Assembly (NCBI GenBank): GCA_026417615.1
Contig: JAOACY010000104.1
Coordinates: 1-64,000 of the forward strand
Length of the DNA: 64,000 nt
DNA from: Clostridia bacterium
GTDB lineage: Bacteria; Bacillota; Clostridia; Acetivibrionales; JAFADI01
Reading direction: 5' to 3'
A model generated the notes under the pieces. That model saw only the letters and a list, made by a program, of their open reading frames with translations, had not been told where the DNA came from and made no database searches. Position numbers and translations under genes: made by a program. Positions 43,575-51,950 of the stretch are shown piece after piece. The stretch's first letter is position 1. Every line of letters begins with the position of its first letter.

Positions 43575-43808
43575 TTAATACATGTTGAAAATCGCAAGAT
43601 ACAGATGATATATGTAGTAACATATCATAATCAGTGTTATGGCAATTAAAACCAATAGATATGTCATCCAGGCTGCCGGAGAATTCAAAGGAAAAAGCTG
43701 TTTCCTTTCCTCTTTTGACAGTCTCATATACTTCTCCTTCTGGAACCAATAGTTGAATACACAAAAACAAATGCAAACTATCAGAATTATAAATATTAGC
43801 GCAATCAC
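43575..43808 (-). CDS. small two-helix membrane protein of unknown function
   Basis: 77 aa, not recognised. Two hydrophobic segments (ALIFIILIVCICFCVFNYW, residues 3-21; MTYLLVLIAITLIMICYYIY, about 48-67) flank a charged loop with YMRLSKEERKQLFPLN. This resembles small SdpI/YdfK-like or DUF-type membrane proteins only loosely. GTG 43808 follows GAGG with 7 bases; the ATG two bases upstream runs straight into a stop. It is just upstream of aguA but need not share its role. Confidence 0.6.
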   Translation of the reverse strand: MIALIFIILIVCICFCVFNYWFQKEKYMRLSKEERKQLFPLNSPAAWMTYLLVLIAITLIMICYYIYHLYLAIFNMY

Positions 43809-43924
43809 ATTTTAACCTCACTTTCAAGAAAAAATTATCCCTGATTACATAATGTACATCTTTAAAATACTTAAATCTGAAGAAAATAATATCATACAAA
43901 ATAAATAACCGGAGGAATGGTAAT

Positions 43925-44101
43925 ATGCCTAGCTGCCAAAGAATATTATGTTCTGTAGGAAGCTGTATTTACAATTCAAAGGACGACAATTTCTGCACAC
44001 TTGATTCCGTGCAAATAAGTGCCGCTGCGAAATCGGACAGCGGAGCGCCTTATGATGAAACACTCTGCGCCAGTTACAAAACACATCAAAAAAAGAAGTA
44101 A
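43925..44101 (+). CDS. DUF1540 domain protein
   Basis: 58-aa protein starting MPSCQRILCSVGSCIYNS. The cysteine spacing (CSVGSCIYN...FCTLDSVQISA...ETLCASY) fits the DUF1540 family, small Cys-rich proteins common in Clostridia and presumably metal binding. Its function is unknown. ATG 43925 follows GGAGG with 9 bases, and a strong terminator follows the stop. It is one of the few plus-strand genes and is transcribed alone. Confidence 0.85.
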   Translation: MPSCQRILCSVGSCIYNSKDDNFCTLDSVQISAAAKSDSGAPYDETLCASYKTHQKKK

Positions 44102-44112
44102 TCAATCATTGC

Positions 44113-44147
44113 GGCAGTTGTAAAACATGCAACTGCCTTTTCTTTTT
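44113..44147 (+). terminator. terminator of the DUF1540 gene
   Basis: GGCAGTTG and CAACTGCC form an 8-bp stem (extendable to 9 pairs) with a 9-base loop, followed by TTTTCTTTTT. Confidence 0.85.
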
Positions 44148-44168
44148 GCGGCAGACTTATTTCCTTTC

Positions 44169-44882
44169 TTAATGAGTCCTTAATAAATCAATCTCGGCAT
44201 CCGTTAAATACCTCCACTGGCCTTCCGGCAATTCTCCAAGCTTCAAGCCGCCTATAGCGATGCGCTTCAGTGATATGACAGGATGCCCTATTGCGCTGCA
44301 CATCTTACGGATCTGCCTGTTCCTGCCTTCATGGATAATTATCTCGGCCACGGTAGAATCAGCCTTTTTCTCCATTATTTTAATTTTTGCAGGAGCGGTA
44401 ATATAATTATCAATGCTCAAGCCTTTTTCAAAGCTGCTTAAATCTTGAGAATCAGGTCTTCCCTTTACTTCCGCGATATATACCTTATTGGTTTCATGTC
44501 TTGGGTGTGTCATCCGGTTTGTAAATTCGCCGTCATTTGTTAGAATTAAAAGTCCAGAAGTATCGTAGTCCAGCCTGCCGACGGGATAAACCCTCTCTTC
44601 AACACCTTCCACAAGGTCTAAAACAGTTTTCCTGGAAAACTGGTCTTTTGCTGAAGTTATATAACCGCAAGGCTTATTAAGCATTATGTATATTTTTTTC
44701 GCCTCAAGGGCTGTTTTTTTTCCGTCAACTAGAACTATATCTCTTTCTGATATTTTCAGGCCCATCTCGCTTACCTTAATACCATTCACACTCACACGAC
44801 CCTGCTTGATAAGCTCTTCCGCCTTCCTCCTTGAAGCCAGACCGCACTGGGCAAGATATTTCTGAAGTCTCATTTCTTGCAT
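44169..44882 (-). CDS. rluB: RluB-type 23S rRNA pseudouridine synthase
   Basis: RsuA/RluB-family pseudouridine synthase, 237 aa. An N-terminal S4 RNA-binding domain (RLQKYLAQCGLASRRKAEELI) precedes the catalytic domain, with the nucleophile Asp in GRLDYDTSGLLILTNDG and the later motif EGRNRQIRKMC. Expected to modify the peptidyl-transferase region of 23S rRNA; RsuA-type specificity cannot be fully excluded. ATG 44882 is chosen over the in-frame TTG at 44888. In Firmicutes rluB often follows scpB and gerW-like genes, as it does here. Confidence 0.92.
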   Translation of the reverse strand: MQEMRLQKYLAQCGLASRRKAEELIKQGRVSVNGIKVSEMGLKISERDIVLVDGKKTALEAKKIYIMLNKPCGYITSAKDQFSRKTVLDLVEGVEERVYPVGRLDYDTSGLLILTNDGEFTNRMTHPRHETNKVYIAEVKGRPDSQDLSSFEKGLSIDNYITAPAKIKIMEKKADSTVAEIIIHEGRNRQIRKMCSAIGHPVISLKRIAIGGLKLGELPEGQWRYLTDAEIDLLRTH

Positions 44883-45000
44883 AGTCAACCGCTTTCTTTT
44901 CCATGCTTGCTATCACAAAAATAATGGCAGGAAATATTCCCACCATCATTTTAATATATTTTTTGCAAATTAAGCAACTTATTCTGTGTTAAAAATAACT

Positions 45001-45205
45001 AATCCTACTGCAAAAACAGCTTTTCTTGAAACAAGATGAAAAAATCACTCACCTGCATCGCCGAAATTCCGACGTCAAAATGCCATGGATGGCATTTTGA
45101 GCATCACGTGACAGGAGGTCACATTGATGAGTGCGAGGAATTGCAAGACAAGGTGTTAGTGATTTCATCGAAGTTTCCGAAAATGGGTTTTTGCAGTAGA
45201 AGAAT
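45001..45205 (-). repeat. MITE-like inverted-repeat element, copy 2
   Basis: About 200 bp with CTACTGCAAAAAC terminal inverted repeats and the same order of blocks as the element at 16861-17068, in the opposite orientation. The centre has CAAAATGCCATGGATGGCA and GTGAC-AGGAG-GTCAC palindromes. It is about 25 bases behind the gerW stop. The remaining part of 44889-45229 shows no supported gene. Confidence 0.75.
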
Positions 45206-45229
45206 AAGTGGGACTTTATCTTATCCCAC

Positions 45230-45721
45230 TTATTGATTGTTTTTTTCGATTGTTGCCTGTCCGACAGTGTCTCCTGTTTTAATTTCCTTCTTGATTGCAA
45301 TTTTCTTCCTTATAGTTTCGTTAGCCTTCTCAATAAGATCAGGCACCATATCAAGGATTTTATCCACAGAGGAGTTCACGTTGACAGGAAGGAGCTTTAT
45401 TTGATTTTGTCCCACTACCATAAAGGCTACGGGATTAATGGAAACTCCTGCTCCACTGCCTCCGGCGAAAGGAAATTTCCCTGCTTTGCTCCCTGTTTTT
45501 TTATCCTCTTGGTCATCTTCCTCACTTTCTTCACTCATTATGCAGCAATTATTATACTCACCACCGCCTGCAGCAAAGCCGAAGGAAACCTTTGAAATAG
45601 GTATTATTACAGTTCCGTCAGGTGCCTGGACAGCATCGCCGACTATAGTATTTACATCAACCATGTCCTTGATGCTCTGCATCGCTGTAGTCATAAGACC
45701 TTGAATCGGATGTTCCGCCAA
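45230..45721 (-). CDS. ytfJ: GerW family sporulation protein (YtfJ-like)
   Basis: 163-aa member of the GerW/YtfJ family, required for normal germination in Bacillus and found in spore formers. The core VDVNTIVGDAVQAPDGTVIIPISKVSFGFAAGGGEY is typical, followed by an acidic stretch and the GSGAGVSINPVAFMVV region. TTG 45721 gives the family start (M)AEHPIQGLM and lies 6 bases after GGCGGTG; the frame opens at GTG 45730. Its first 65 bases overlap the 3' end of the DUF2953 gene in another frame. Confidence 0.9.
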   Translation of the reverse strand: MAEHPIQGLMTTAMQSIKDMVDVNTIVGDAVQAPDGTVIIPISKVSFGFAAGGGEYNNCCIMSEESEEDDQEDKKTGSKAGKFPFAGGSGAGVSINPVAFMVVGQNQIKLLPVNVNSSVDKILDMVPDLIEKANETIRKKIAIKKEIKTGDTVGQATIEKNNQ

Positions 45722-46307
45722 ACATATCACCGCCTGTTGCTTTTTTAAGCTTATCCCTGTTTTTCAGGAATAAAACTGCTAATCTCATTCCTACGACTAT
45801 AATATTGACAATTTTTATACTAAATATGCAGAAAAAATCCATATTAAAAACAGCTTTAGAAAAATTTGTTTTTACGTTATATCTAAACCTGCATGTTTTA
45901 AAGACATTTGTAAATATAGACATCAAGTTCCCCAGCAGTGTCCATGCCAAGCCCGATACAATGCCTGACTGTGCCGCGTCTCCCGTTCCCACCTCAAGTT
46001 CCGCAATTACTTTTTTCACAATTAATTTTTCCTTTAATAAATTTATCAAGTCCTTCGCAAGCACAAAAAAAGCTCTATAGTTAAGATATTTTTCGCGAAG
46101 CTCCCAAAGCTTTTTATAATTTTTATTTATTTTTTTATTCTTTTTTGAAATGCTTGCCGGTATTCTAACTAGTCCCCTGAAAACTGAGATGCTTATGAAG
46201 ATATGGTTGGTTCCGCCACTATGGTTGTATCTTAAGTATATATCCACTCTCGAGAATAGTACAAACAATAAAATAATGAGAAATAAAAAAATAACCAAAT
46301 AAAGCAT
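45657..46307 (-). CDS. DUF2953 membrane protein
   Basis: 216-aa protein with an N-terminal transmembrane helix (LYLVIFLFLIILLFVLF, residues 2-18) and a DUF2953 body of beta-strand and amphipathic segments. DUF2953 genes usually precede ytfJ in sporulating Firmicutes, as here, and may act together with it; the function is unknown. The overlap of 65 bases with gerW implies translational coupling. It lies downstream of scpB with a 40-base gap. Confidence 0.82.
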   Translation of the reverse strand: MLYLVIFLFLIILLFVLFSRVDIYLRYNHSGGTNHIFISISVFRGLVRIPASISKKNKKINKNYKKLWELREKYLNYRAFFVLAKDLINLLKEKLIVKKVIAELEVGTGDAAQSGIVSGLAWTLLGNLMSIFTNVFKTCRFRYNVKTNFSKAVFNMDFFCIFSIKIVNIIVVGMRLAVLFLKNRDKLKKATGGDMFGGTSDSRSYDYSDAEHQGHG

Positions 46308-46348
46308 TTCAACACCTCATTTAGTTATTTTTTCCTTAAATGCATATT

Positions 46349-46897
46349 TTATTCTATTGGCTGGTTTTCATTTACCGTTATTACTTCATTCATGCTTAAT
46401 ATAGGCAAATCAGCAATGGTTCTGAAGCCGAAACATCTTAAAAACTCTTCCGTTGTTGCATATAGTATCGGTTTTCCCGGAGCATCCATCCTGCCTGCCT
46501 CCTTTATAAGGTTTCTTTCCAAAAGCTTTGAAATGGCGCTGTCAGAGTTAACGCCCCTGATTTGTTCAATTTTAGCTTTTGTAATAGGCTGATTATAGGC
46601 AACTATGGATAGAACTTCAAAGGCTGCTTGAGACAATACCTGCTTTTGTCTTGGTTCATTAAGCCTCTTTATGAAATCAAAGTGTTCAGGTCTGGTGCAC
46701 ATTTGATAGGCGTTATTTATTTCCCTTATCATAATGCCTCGGTTTGAATTCTTGAAGCTGCTAATCATATTGTCCATTACAAGCCTTGCTGTTTTTTTAT
46801 CAAGCTCAAGTATTTCACAAATGTCCTCGAGCGGCAAAGGATCTCCTGATGCAAATAGCAAGCCTTCGATAATGGCTTCAACTTTTTTTATATCCAC
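46349..46897 (-). CDS. scpB: segregation and condensation protein B
   Basis: 182-aa winged-helix kite protein that pairs with ScpA on the SMC condensin. Typical segments: VEAIIEGLLFASGDPLPLEDI at the start, RQKQVLSQAAFEVLSIVAYNQPITKAKIEQIRGVNSDSAI in the middle. GTG 46897 follows GGAGG with 10 bases, 3 bases behind scpA. The SMC partner is at 7476-11048. Confidence 0.96.
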   Translation of the reverse strand: MDIKKVEAIIEGLLFASGDPLPLEDICEILELDKKTARLVMDNMISSFKNSNRGIMIREINNAYQMCTRPEHFDFIKRLNEPRQKQVLSQAAFEVLSIVAYNQPITKAKIEQIRGVNSDSAISKLLERNLIKEAGRMDAPGKPILYATTEEFLRCFGFRTIADLPILSMNEVITVNENQPIE

Positions 46898-46900
46898 TCG

Positions 46901-47695
46901 TCACTTTCCTCCAGTTTCAGCTGCCTTTTCATCCTCAAAATCAAGGAAGCTATCCTTGTTCCTGTACACGATAATTTCTGAAAACTGCCTTGATTGCTCC
47001 AGGATCACCTTTTTCATCCTGGAGAGTTCCAGAATGGCAAGAAAACCTGTTACAACCTCCGTCCTCGACTTCTTCTCAAGTGAAAACAAGTCCGAAAACC
47101 TGATGAAAACATTATTGAAAAGGTTCCTTAAAACCTCTCTCATTTTACTCTTTAATGAAACCTTTTCATGCTGTATAATTTGCGTAATACCGGTAACATT
47201 TCTGTTCATCTTCTTTTCATTTCGCTCCAGAATTCCAAGGTAAACGCTTCTAAGCTCGTCCGGCGAAAGCTCGAGCAGAACCTCCTCTTTATCATATTCA
47301 ATTGCTTCCGGCAGCTTGTACACTACCTTTTCCCAGTGCTTTTCCCGTTCCTTGAGAATTTCCGAGAATTCCTTGAATCTTTTATATTCAACAAGCTTTA
47401 AAATCAGCTCTTCTCTTGGGTCTACCTCATCCTCCTGCTTTTCCTTCCTGTCGGGGAGCAGCATTCTGGATTTTATATGAAGCAGTGTGGCAGCCATAAC
47501 CAGAAATTCGCTGGCAATCTCAAGATCCATTTGCTGCATGGCGAAAAGAAAGTCCATATACTGATCGGTTATCTCATTTATAGGAATATCATATATATTC
47601 AGCTGATTCTTTTCGATCAGGTGAAACAGAAGGTCAAAGGGACCCTCGAAATTCTGTATTTTAATGGTACAGGCTTTTGTCAAAGCACTTTCCAA
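46901..47695 (-). CDS. scpA: segregation and condensation protein A
   Basis: 264-aa kleisin that bridges the SMC heads. N-terminal KIQNFEGPFDLLFHLIEKNQLNIYDIPI is the family signature; the long central helices and a C-terminal winged helix (EVVTGFLAILELSRMKKVILEQ) complete it. The start is TTG 47695 after AAGGGG with 10 bases. It follows trpS by 18 bases and precedes scpB. Confidence 0.96.
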   Translation of the reverse strand: MESALTKACTIKIQNFEGPFDLLFHLIEKNQLNIYDIPINEITDQYMDFLFAMQQMDLEIASEFLVMAATLLHIKSRMLLPDRKEKQEDEVDPREELILKLVEYKRFKEFSEILKEREKHWEKVVYKLPEAIEYDKEEVLLELSPDELRSVYLGILERNEKKMNRNVTGITQIIQHEKVSLKSKMREVLRNLFNNVFIRFSDLFSLEKKSRTEVVTGFLAILELSRMKKVILEQSRQFSEIIVYRNKDSFLDFEDEKAAETGGK

Positions 47696-47713
47696 TGCAT
47701 TCCGACCCCTTAC

Positions 47714-48700
47714 CTACCAGTCTATTTTCATAGCCTTTCTGACTTCTTCCATGGTTTTCGCGGCTGCTTTGCAGGCTTCCTCACCGCCGTGGTTGATTAT
47801 TTCTCTTAACAGCTCAGGCTTCTTCATGTACTCTTGTCTTCTTTCATAAATAGGAGCCATATATTCAGTCATCTTGCCAGCCAGATTTTTTTTGCATGCC
47901 ACACAGCCTATTTTTCCGTCTCTGCAGCTTTCCTCTATTTCAGCCACTTCTCCTTCATTGAATACCTTGTGAAATGCAAAAACCGCACAGACTTCCGGGT
48001 GTCCCGGGTCATCCTTCTTTATCCTTGCAGGGTCGGTAATCATCTGACTTACCTTTTTTCTTATTTCATCCGGGCTGTCTGAAAGAGCAATTGTGTTTTG
48101 GTAGCTCTTGCTCATTTTTCTTCCGTCAATACCCGGCAAAACCTTCGCCTTTGTGAGTTTTGGCTGGGGTTCCGGGAAAATTTCTCCGTACAGGAAGTTA
48201 AAGCGTCGCGCTATCTCTCTGGTAAGCTCCAAATGAGGGAGCTGGTCCTCTCCCACAGGAACTGCATCAGCTTTATAAACAAGTATGTCAGCAGCCTGCA
48301 AGCATGGGTAGCCTAAAAACCCGTATGTGGTAATATTCCTGTCTTTCATTTGTGCCAGCTGGTCCTTATAAGTCGGGCATCGTGTCAGCCAGGACAGAGG
48401 GGTTATCATGGAAAACAGGAGGTGCAGCTCTGCGTGCTCCTTTACATGGGACTGGAGGAATATTTTGCATTTTTCCGGATCCAGGCCAGCGCTCAGCCAA
48501 TCTATAATCATTTCATTTATATTGTTTTTTATATCCGAGGTATCCTCATAACCGGTTGTAAGGGCGTGCCAGTCAACTATAGTAAAAAAGCAGTTGTATT
48601 CATCCTGCAGCTTAACCCAGTTTTCCAGAGCTCCGAAATAATTCCCCAGATGCAGGGAACCTGTAGGTCTCATGCCGCTCAAAATTGTTCCTTTTTTCAT
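47714..48700 (-). CDS. trpS: tryptophanyl-tRNA synthetase
   Basis: 328-aa class I synthetase that charges tRNA-Trp. HIGH-like motif SLHLGNYFGAL (about residues 15-25), GYPCLQAADILVYKAD, VGEDQLPHLELTREIARRFN and the KMSKS loop GRKMSKSYQN. It starts the trpS-scpA-scpB-DUF2953-gerW series. The leader from the promoter is short (about 40 bases), so no T-box fits. Confidence 0.97.
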   Translation of the reverse strand: MKKGTILSGMRPTGSLHLGNYFGALENWVKLQDEYNCFFTIVDWHALTTGYEDTSDIKNNINEMIIDWLSAGLDPEKCKIFLQSHVKEHAELHLLFSMITPLSWLTRCPTYKDQLAQMKDRNITTYGFLGYPCLQAADILVYKADAVPVGEDQLPHLELTREIARRFNFLYGEIFPEPQPKLTKAKVLPGIDGRKMSKSYQNTIALSDSPDEIRKKVSQMITDPARIKKDDPGHPEVCAVFAFHKVFNEGEVAEIEESCRDGKIGCVACKKNLAGKMTEYMAPIYERRQEYMKKPELLREIINHGGEEACKAAAKTMEEVRKAMKIDW

Positions 48701-48747
48701 TGGTCTTTCACTCTCCTGTCAACATTTGATTAAACCAACCTTAAATA

Positions 48748-48776
48748 ATAATAGCACATACATTTTGACATGTAAA
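48748..48776 (-). promoter_or_regulatory. sigma-A promoter of trpS
   Basis: On the minus strand TTTACA (48776-48771) and TATTAT (48753-48748) are exactly 17 bases apart, ending about 47 bases upstream of trpS. Confidence 0.65.
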
Positions 48777-48896
48777 CTTTCATGAGGAATAAACAATAAA
48801 TGCTTGAAATGTAGAATGAAGCAAAGACATATCCTAGACAACAACTTATTCATCTGATAAAATTTTGATTAACTTACAATGACAGGAGCTTAATAT

Positions 48897-49535
48897 ATGT
48901 TTGGTCGAGATATTACGGAAATATTGCTTACATTGCCCGGTATAATCATCGGTTTGGCTTTTCATGAATTTGCCCATGCAGCCATGTCTGACAGGCTGGG
49001 AGACCCGACCCCCCGCAATATGGGGAGGCTTACTCTTTCGCCCTTGCCCCACATTGATCCTATCGGGCTTTTGCTTATAGTTCTGGCAGGCTTTGGCTGG
49101 GCACGACCTGTTCAGGTGAACCCAAGGTACTATAAGAATCCTAGAAGAGATGAAATTCTTGTGTCGGCTGCAGGCCCCATTATGAATCTTTTAATCGCTG
49201 TGTTATTCGGTATTGTTTTAAAGGCATTTTTAACCTTCGGAGTTCTCGAAAGCCTGAATAACAGCATGGGAAGAAATTTATACCTCATTATGTATTACAC
49301 CATATGGATAAATGTAATATTGATGATTTTCAACCTGCTGCCCCTGCCTCCCCTTGACGGCTCCCACATCCTTGCAAATATACTGCCCTACCGCTATCTC
49401 GGAATAATATACAAGCTGGAGCAGTACAGCAATATTATTTTAATATTGCTTATTGTAACAAAAATAACCAGATATATCGTTGGTATACCGGCAGGAATTG
49501 TCATGACGGGTTTGAAGCTTCTTATAGGCTTTTAA
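48897..49535 (+). CDS. site-2 protease family (M50) membrane metalloprotease
   Basis: 212-aa integral membrane zinc protease. The zinc motif HEFAH (residues 22-26) lies in the first helix and the third ligand in NLLPLPPLDGSH (about residues 143-154). At this size it belongs to the short M50 type similar to YwhC-like proteins, without PDZ or CBS domains. The substrate is unknown. ATG 48897 follows GGAG with 8 bases. It is transcribed alone, convergent with lysA. Confidence 0.92.
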   Translation: MFGRDITEILLTLPGIIIGLAFHEFAHAAMSDRLGDPTPRNMGRLTLSPLPHIDPIGLLLIVLAGFGWARPVQVNPRYYKNPRRDEILVSAAGPIMNLLIAVLFGIVLKAFLTFGVLESLNNSMGRNLYLIMYYTIWINVILMIFNLLPLPPLDGSHILANILPYRYLGIIYKLEQYSNIILILLIVTKITRYIVGIPAGIVMTGLKLLIGF

Positions 49536-49576
49536 AAAAAGCAGCAGCTGAACTTAATTTCAGCTGCTGCTTTTTT
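49534..49576. terminator. bidirectional terminator between the M50 gene and lysA
   Basis: A near-perfect 18-bp stem (A-run, GCAGCAGCTGAA, loop of 6, TTCAGCTGCTGC, T-run) lies between the convergent stops at 49535 and 49588 and has T-runs on both strands. Confidence 0.95.
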
Positions 49577-49587
49577 GAGGCATGATT

Positions 49588-50901
49588 TTATAAATCCTCC
49601 GGCATTATGTCATTTCTTATGATATCCTCATACGTTTCCCTTTTTACAATAACTCTTGCAGTACCATCTTTTACAAGTATGACGGGAGGTCTCGGTATTC
49701 TGTTGTAGTTGCTGGACATTGAGTAGTTGTATGCCCCTGTTGCAAGAACAGCAAGAATGTCCCCTGATTTCATTTCCGGCATGGTGATATCCTTAATCAG
49801 CAAATCTCCTGATTCACAGCACTTACCGGCAATAGTAACCGTATCGCATCTTACGGCATCAGGCCTGTTTGCAATGACAGCATCGTAAGGTGACTGGTAT
49901 AATGCATATCTTGGGTTGTCTGTCATCCCGCCATCAACAGAAACATATTTTCTTACATTCTTAATATCCTTCACCGCACCGATGGTGTACAACGTAATAC
50001 CTGCGGAAGCCACAATAGATCTGCCGGGTTCCATCACAATAAACGGAAGCTTTATTTTCCTGTCCTCACAAAGGCTTTTTACAACCTTTGAAACTGACTC
50101 AATGTAATGGTCATACTCAATAGGATCATGCTCGTTGATATATTTTATTCCAAAGCCTCCGCCCAGATTCAGCTCATCTATCTCGATACCCAGTTCATTC
50201 TTCAGCTTTGATATGAACTCAATCATAACCTTCGCCGCAAGCTCAAATGGAGCAAGGTCGAAAATCTGGGAACCGATGTGGCAGTGTACCCCGATAACCT
50301 TAACATTTTTTAATGAGGCTGCGTATTTGACAATTTCAAAAGCTTCACCATTTTCAAGGGCTACTCCGAATTTGGAATCAATCTGACCTGTCTGGATAAA
50401 ATCATGGGTATGGGCATCAATACCAGGCTTTATTCTAAAAGAAATATTTACAACCTTGCCCTTTTGTGCGGCAATATCATTGATTCTGTCAAGCTCTTCC
50501 CTGTTGTCTACTACGAATCTTCTTATATTGTTGTCTATGCCCATGTTTATTTCATCCAAGGTTTTGTTGTTTCCGTGAAAATAAACCCTGTCCATGGGGA
50601 AGCCTGCTTTGATTGCCGTGTATAGCTCCCCGCCTGACACAACATCAAGCCCAAGACCTTCCTGCTGTGCAATTCTGCAAATCGCCATGGTGCAGAAGGC
50701 TTTGCTGGCAAAAAGCACCAATCCATTGCCGTTATAATAATTATCCATGGCATTCTTATATGTTCTGCAATTTTTTCTTATCAAGCCTTCATCCATTACA
50801 TAAAGGGGAGTTCCGTATTCCTTTGCCAGTTCAACACAATCGCAGCCCCCTATTTCAAGATGTCCCTGGCTGTTTATTTTTAGAGCTTCAGATACAAACA
50901 C
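49588..50901 (-). CDS. lysA: diaminopimelate decarboxylase
   Basis: 437-aa PLP enzyme that makes L-lysine from meso-diaminopimelate. PLP lysine in VLFASKAFCT (about residue 67), the phosphate site GGGFGI, and the second-subunit contribution CCESGD plus ATGAYNYSMSSNYN. GTG 50901 follows GGAAGGTG with 7 bases. It is transcribed alone and no lysine riboswitch fits in the short leader. Confidence 0.97.
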   Translation of the reverse strand: MFVSEALKINSQGHLEIGGCDCVELAKEYGTPLYVMDEGLIRKNCRTYKNAMDNYYNGNGLVLFASKAFCTMAICRIAQQEGLGLDVVSGGELYTAIKAGFPMDRVYFHGNNKTLDEINMGIDNNIRRFVVDNREELDRINDIAAQKGKVVNISFRIKPGIDAHTHDFIQTGQIDSKFGVALENGEAFEIVKYAASLKNVKVIGVHCHIGSQIFDLAPFELAAKVMIEFISKLKNELGIEIDELNLGGGFGIKYINEHDPIEYDHYIESVSKVVKSLCEDRKIKLPFIVMEPGRSIVASAGITLYTIGAVKDIKNVRKYVSVDGGMTDNPRYALYQSPYDAVIANRPDAVRCDTVTIAGKCCESGDLLIKDITMPEMKSGDILAVLATGAYNYSMSSNYNRIPRPPVILVKDGTARVIVKRETYEDIIRNDIMPEDL

Positions 50902-50947
50902 CTTTAATCACCTTCCTAACTATTTGACAAATAACATAAGCTCTTGT

Positions 50948-50976
50948 TTGACTTTAATTATGGTAACATTTATAAA
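50948..50976 (+). promoter_or_regulatory. sigma-A-like promoter on the strand without a gene
   Basis: TTGACT (50948-50953) and TATAAA (50971-50976) with a 17-base spacer point away from lysA, toward the RDD gene on its antisense strand. No annotated gene follows until 51951. An ATG within 2 bases of the -10 opens a 40-codon frame without a ribosome site, so an antisense or small RNA is the other option. Confidence 0.35.
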
Positions 50977-51058
50977 TGCAGGAGTCAAGAAGGAATCCTT
51001 CATTTTCCACGGTAAAATCACGAATAGTCATCTTGAATAAAATTCCCGTCAGAAATTT

Positions 51059-51080
51059 AAAAAAAGCACCGTTGCGGTGT
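51059..51080 (-). terminator. terminator of the RDD gene
   Basis: CACCG and CGGTG form a short stem with loop CAA, followed on the minus strand by CTTTTTTT, 11 bases behind the stop at 51091. Confidence 0.75.
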
Positions 51081-51090
51081 ATTATAAGGA

Positions 51091-51843
51091 TTATTTGAGA
51101 GCGTTCATCCGAACAATGTCTTCAAAGAATTCTGCAGGAGTGGTGTAGATTGGCTCAGGCAAGGCAAACTTCTCCATAAAATACTTATTCAGATGATATG
51201 CAAAGACCGGTTCTCTTGCACCAAGCGTTTCCTTTCTCGAAAGAAATTCCTTTAATATTCCATACTCATAGTTGGTTACCGGATAGATATTCACTGACCT
51301 TTCAAGGTCTTCCCCTGCCGAAGCCTTTTTAAGCAAATTTTCAAGGCTCACAGGCTGCTCGTTTCTTCTAATCTTGACAACTACGGTATTTGCCGCAAAA
51401 TCACCAATTCTCTTGTAGTTTTTTGAAAACAGTATAAAAGCCGCGCCAAGCAAGTTCAAGGAGGGTAAAAAATCGGCGATTCTAAGTATATTTCTTAATA
51501 ATGATTCCCAAAACCCCACAGGCTCTCCGTTTTGCTTAATCACCCTGAGCCTGGCTGCCTTTTTTCCGGGAGTCTGGCCATTTAGCAGCAGCTCAAAAAG
51601 AATGTGGTATCCGAAGAATACAAAGAAAATCAGAAGTATGCCTACAGCAACAAGCCACAGGTTAAAGTACTCAAAGCTTTCTAAATCTATTCTTCCGGCA
51701 ATGATTCCAACCGCAACCAGAGCAATTACCCCAAGCTGTATCAGAGTATCGATGAAAAACGCGATAAACCTTGAGCCTAAACCTGCCAATTCGTATTCAA
51801 CATAAACATTTTCCGGAGTAAGTATATCGATGATTTTCCTCAT
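51091..51843 (-). CDS. RDD family membrane protein
   Basis: 250 aa. An RDD domain (about residues 10-150) with helices around GLGSRFIAFFIDTLIQLGVIALVAVGIIAG, WLVAVGILLIFFVFFGYHILFELL and LNLLGAAFILF, carrying the Arg and two Asp that give the name (SRFIAFFID, RIADFL). A soluble tail of about 95 residues follows. ATG 51843 lies 5 bases after GGTGG. It diverges from the SpoIIM-like gene. RDD proteins have been linked to ion exchange or membrane stress; no role is proven here. Confidence 0.85.
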   Translation of the reverse strand: MRKIIDILTPENVYVEYELAGLGSRFIAFFIDTLIQLGVIALVAVGIIAGRIDLESFEYFNLWLVAVGILLIFFVFFGYHILFELLLNGQTPGKKAARLRVIKQNGEPVGFWESLLRNILRIADFLPSLNLLGAAFILFSKNYKRIGDFAANTVVVKIRRNEQPVSLENLLKKASAGEDLERSVNIYPVTNYEYGILKEFLSRKETLGAREPVFAYHLNKYFMEKFALPEPIYTTPAEFFEDIVRMNALK

Positions 51844-51950
51844 TATTACCACCAAATATAAAGTATTTTTTTTATTGTATCAGAAATTCATTTTTGTTAA
51901 AATAGTTTTTGTATATTTACTTAAAGATGTATAATCGTGGGAGAAAATTA

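Noticed and set aside
43540..43899. 119-aa minus-strand frame overlapping the two-helix protein
   Set aside because: Overlaps the aguA upstream frame and the better-supported GTG-started 77-aa frame; no ribosome site.
44790..44960. Minus-strand frame starting MMVGIFPAIIFVIAS upstream of and overlapping rluB
   Set aside because: No ribosome site and it overlaps the S4 domain of rluB out of frame; likely chance.
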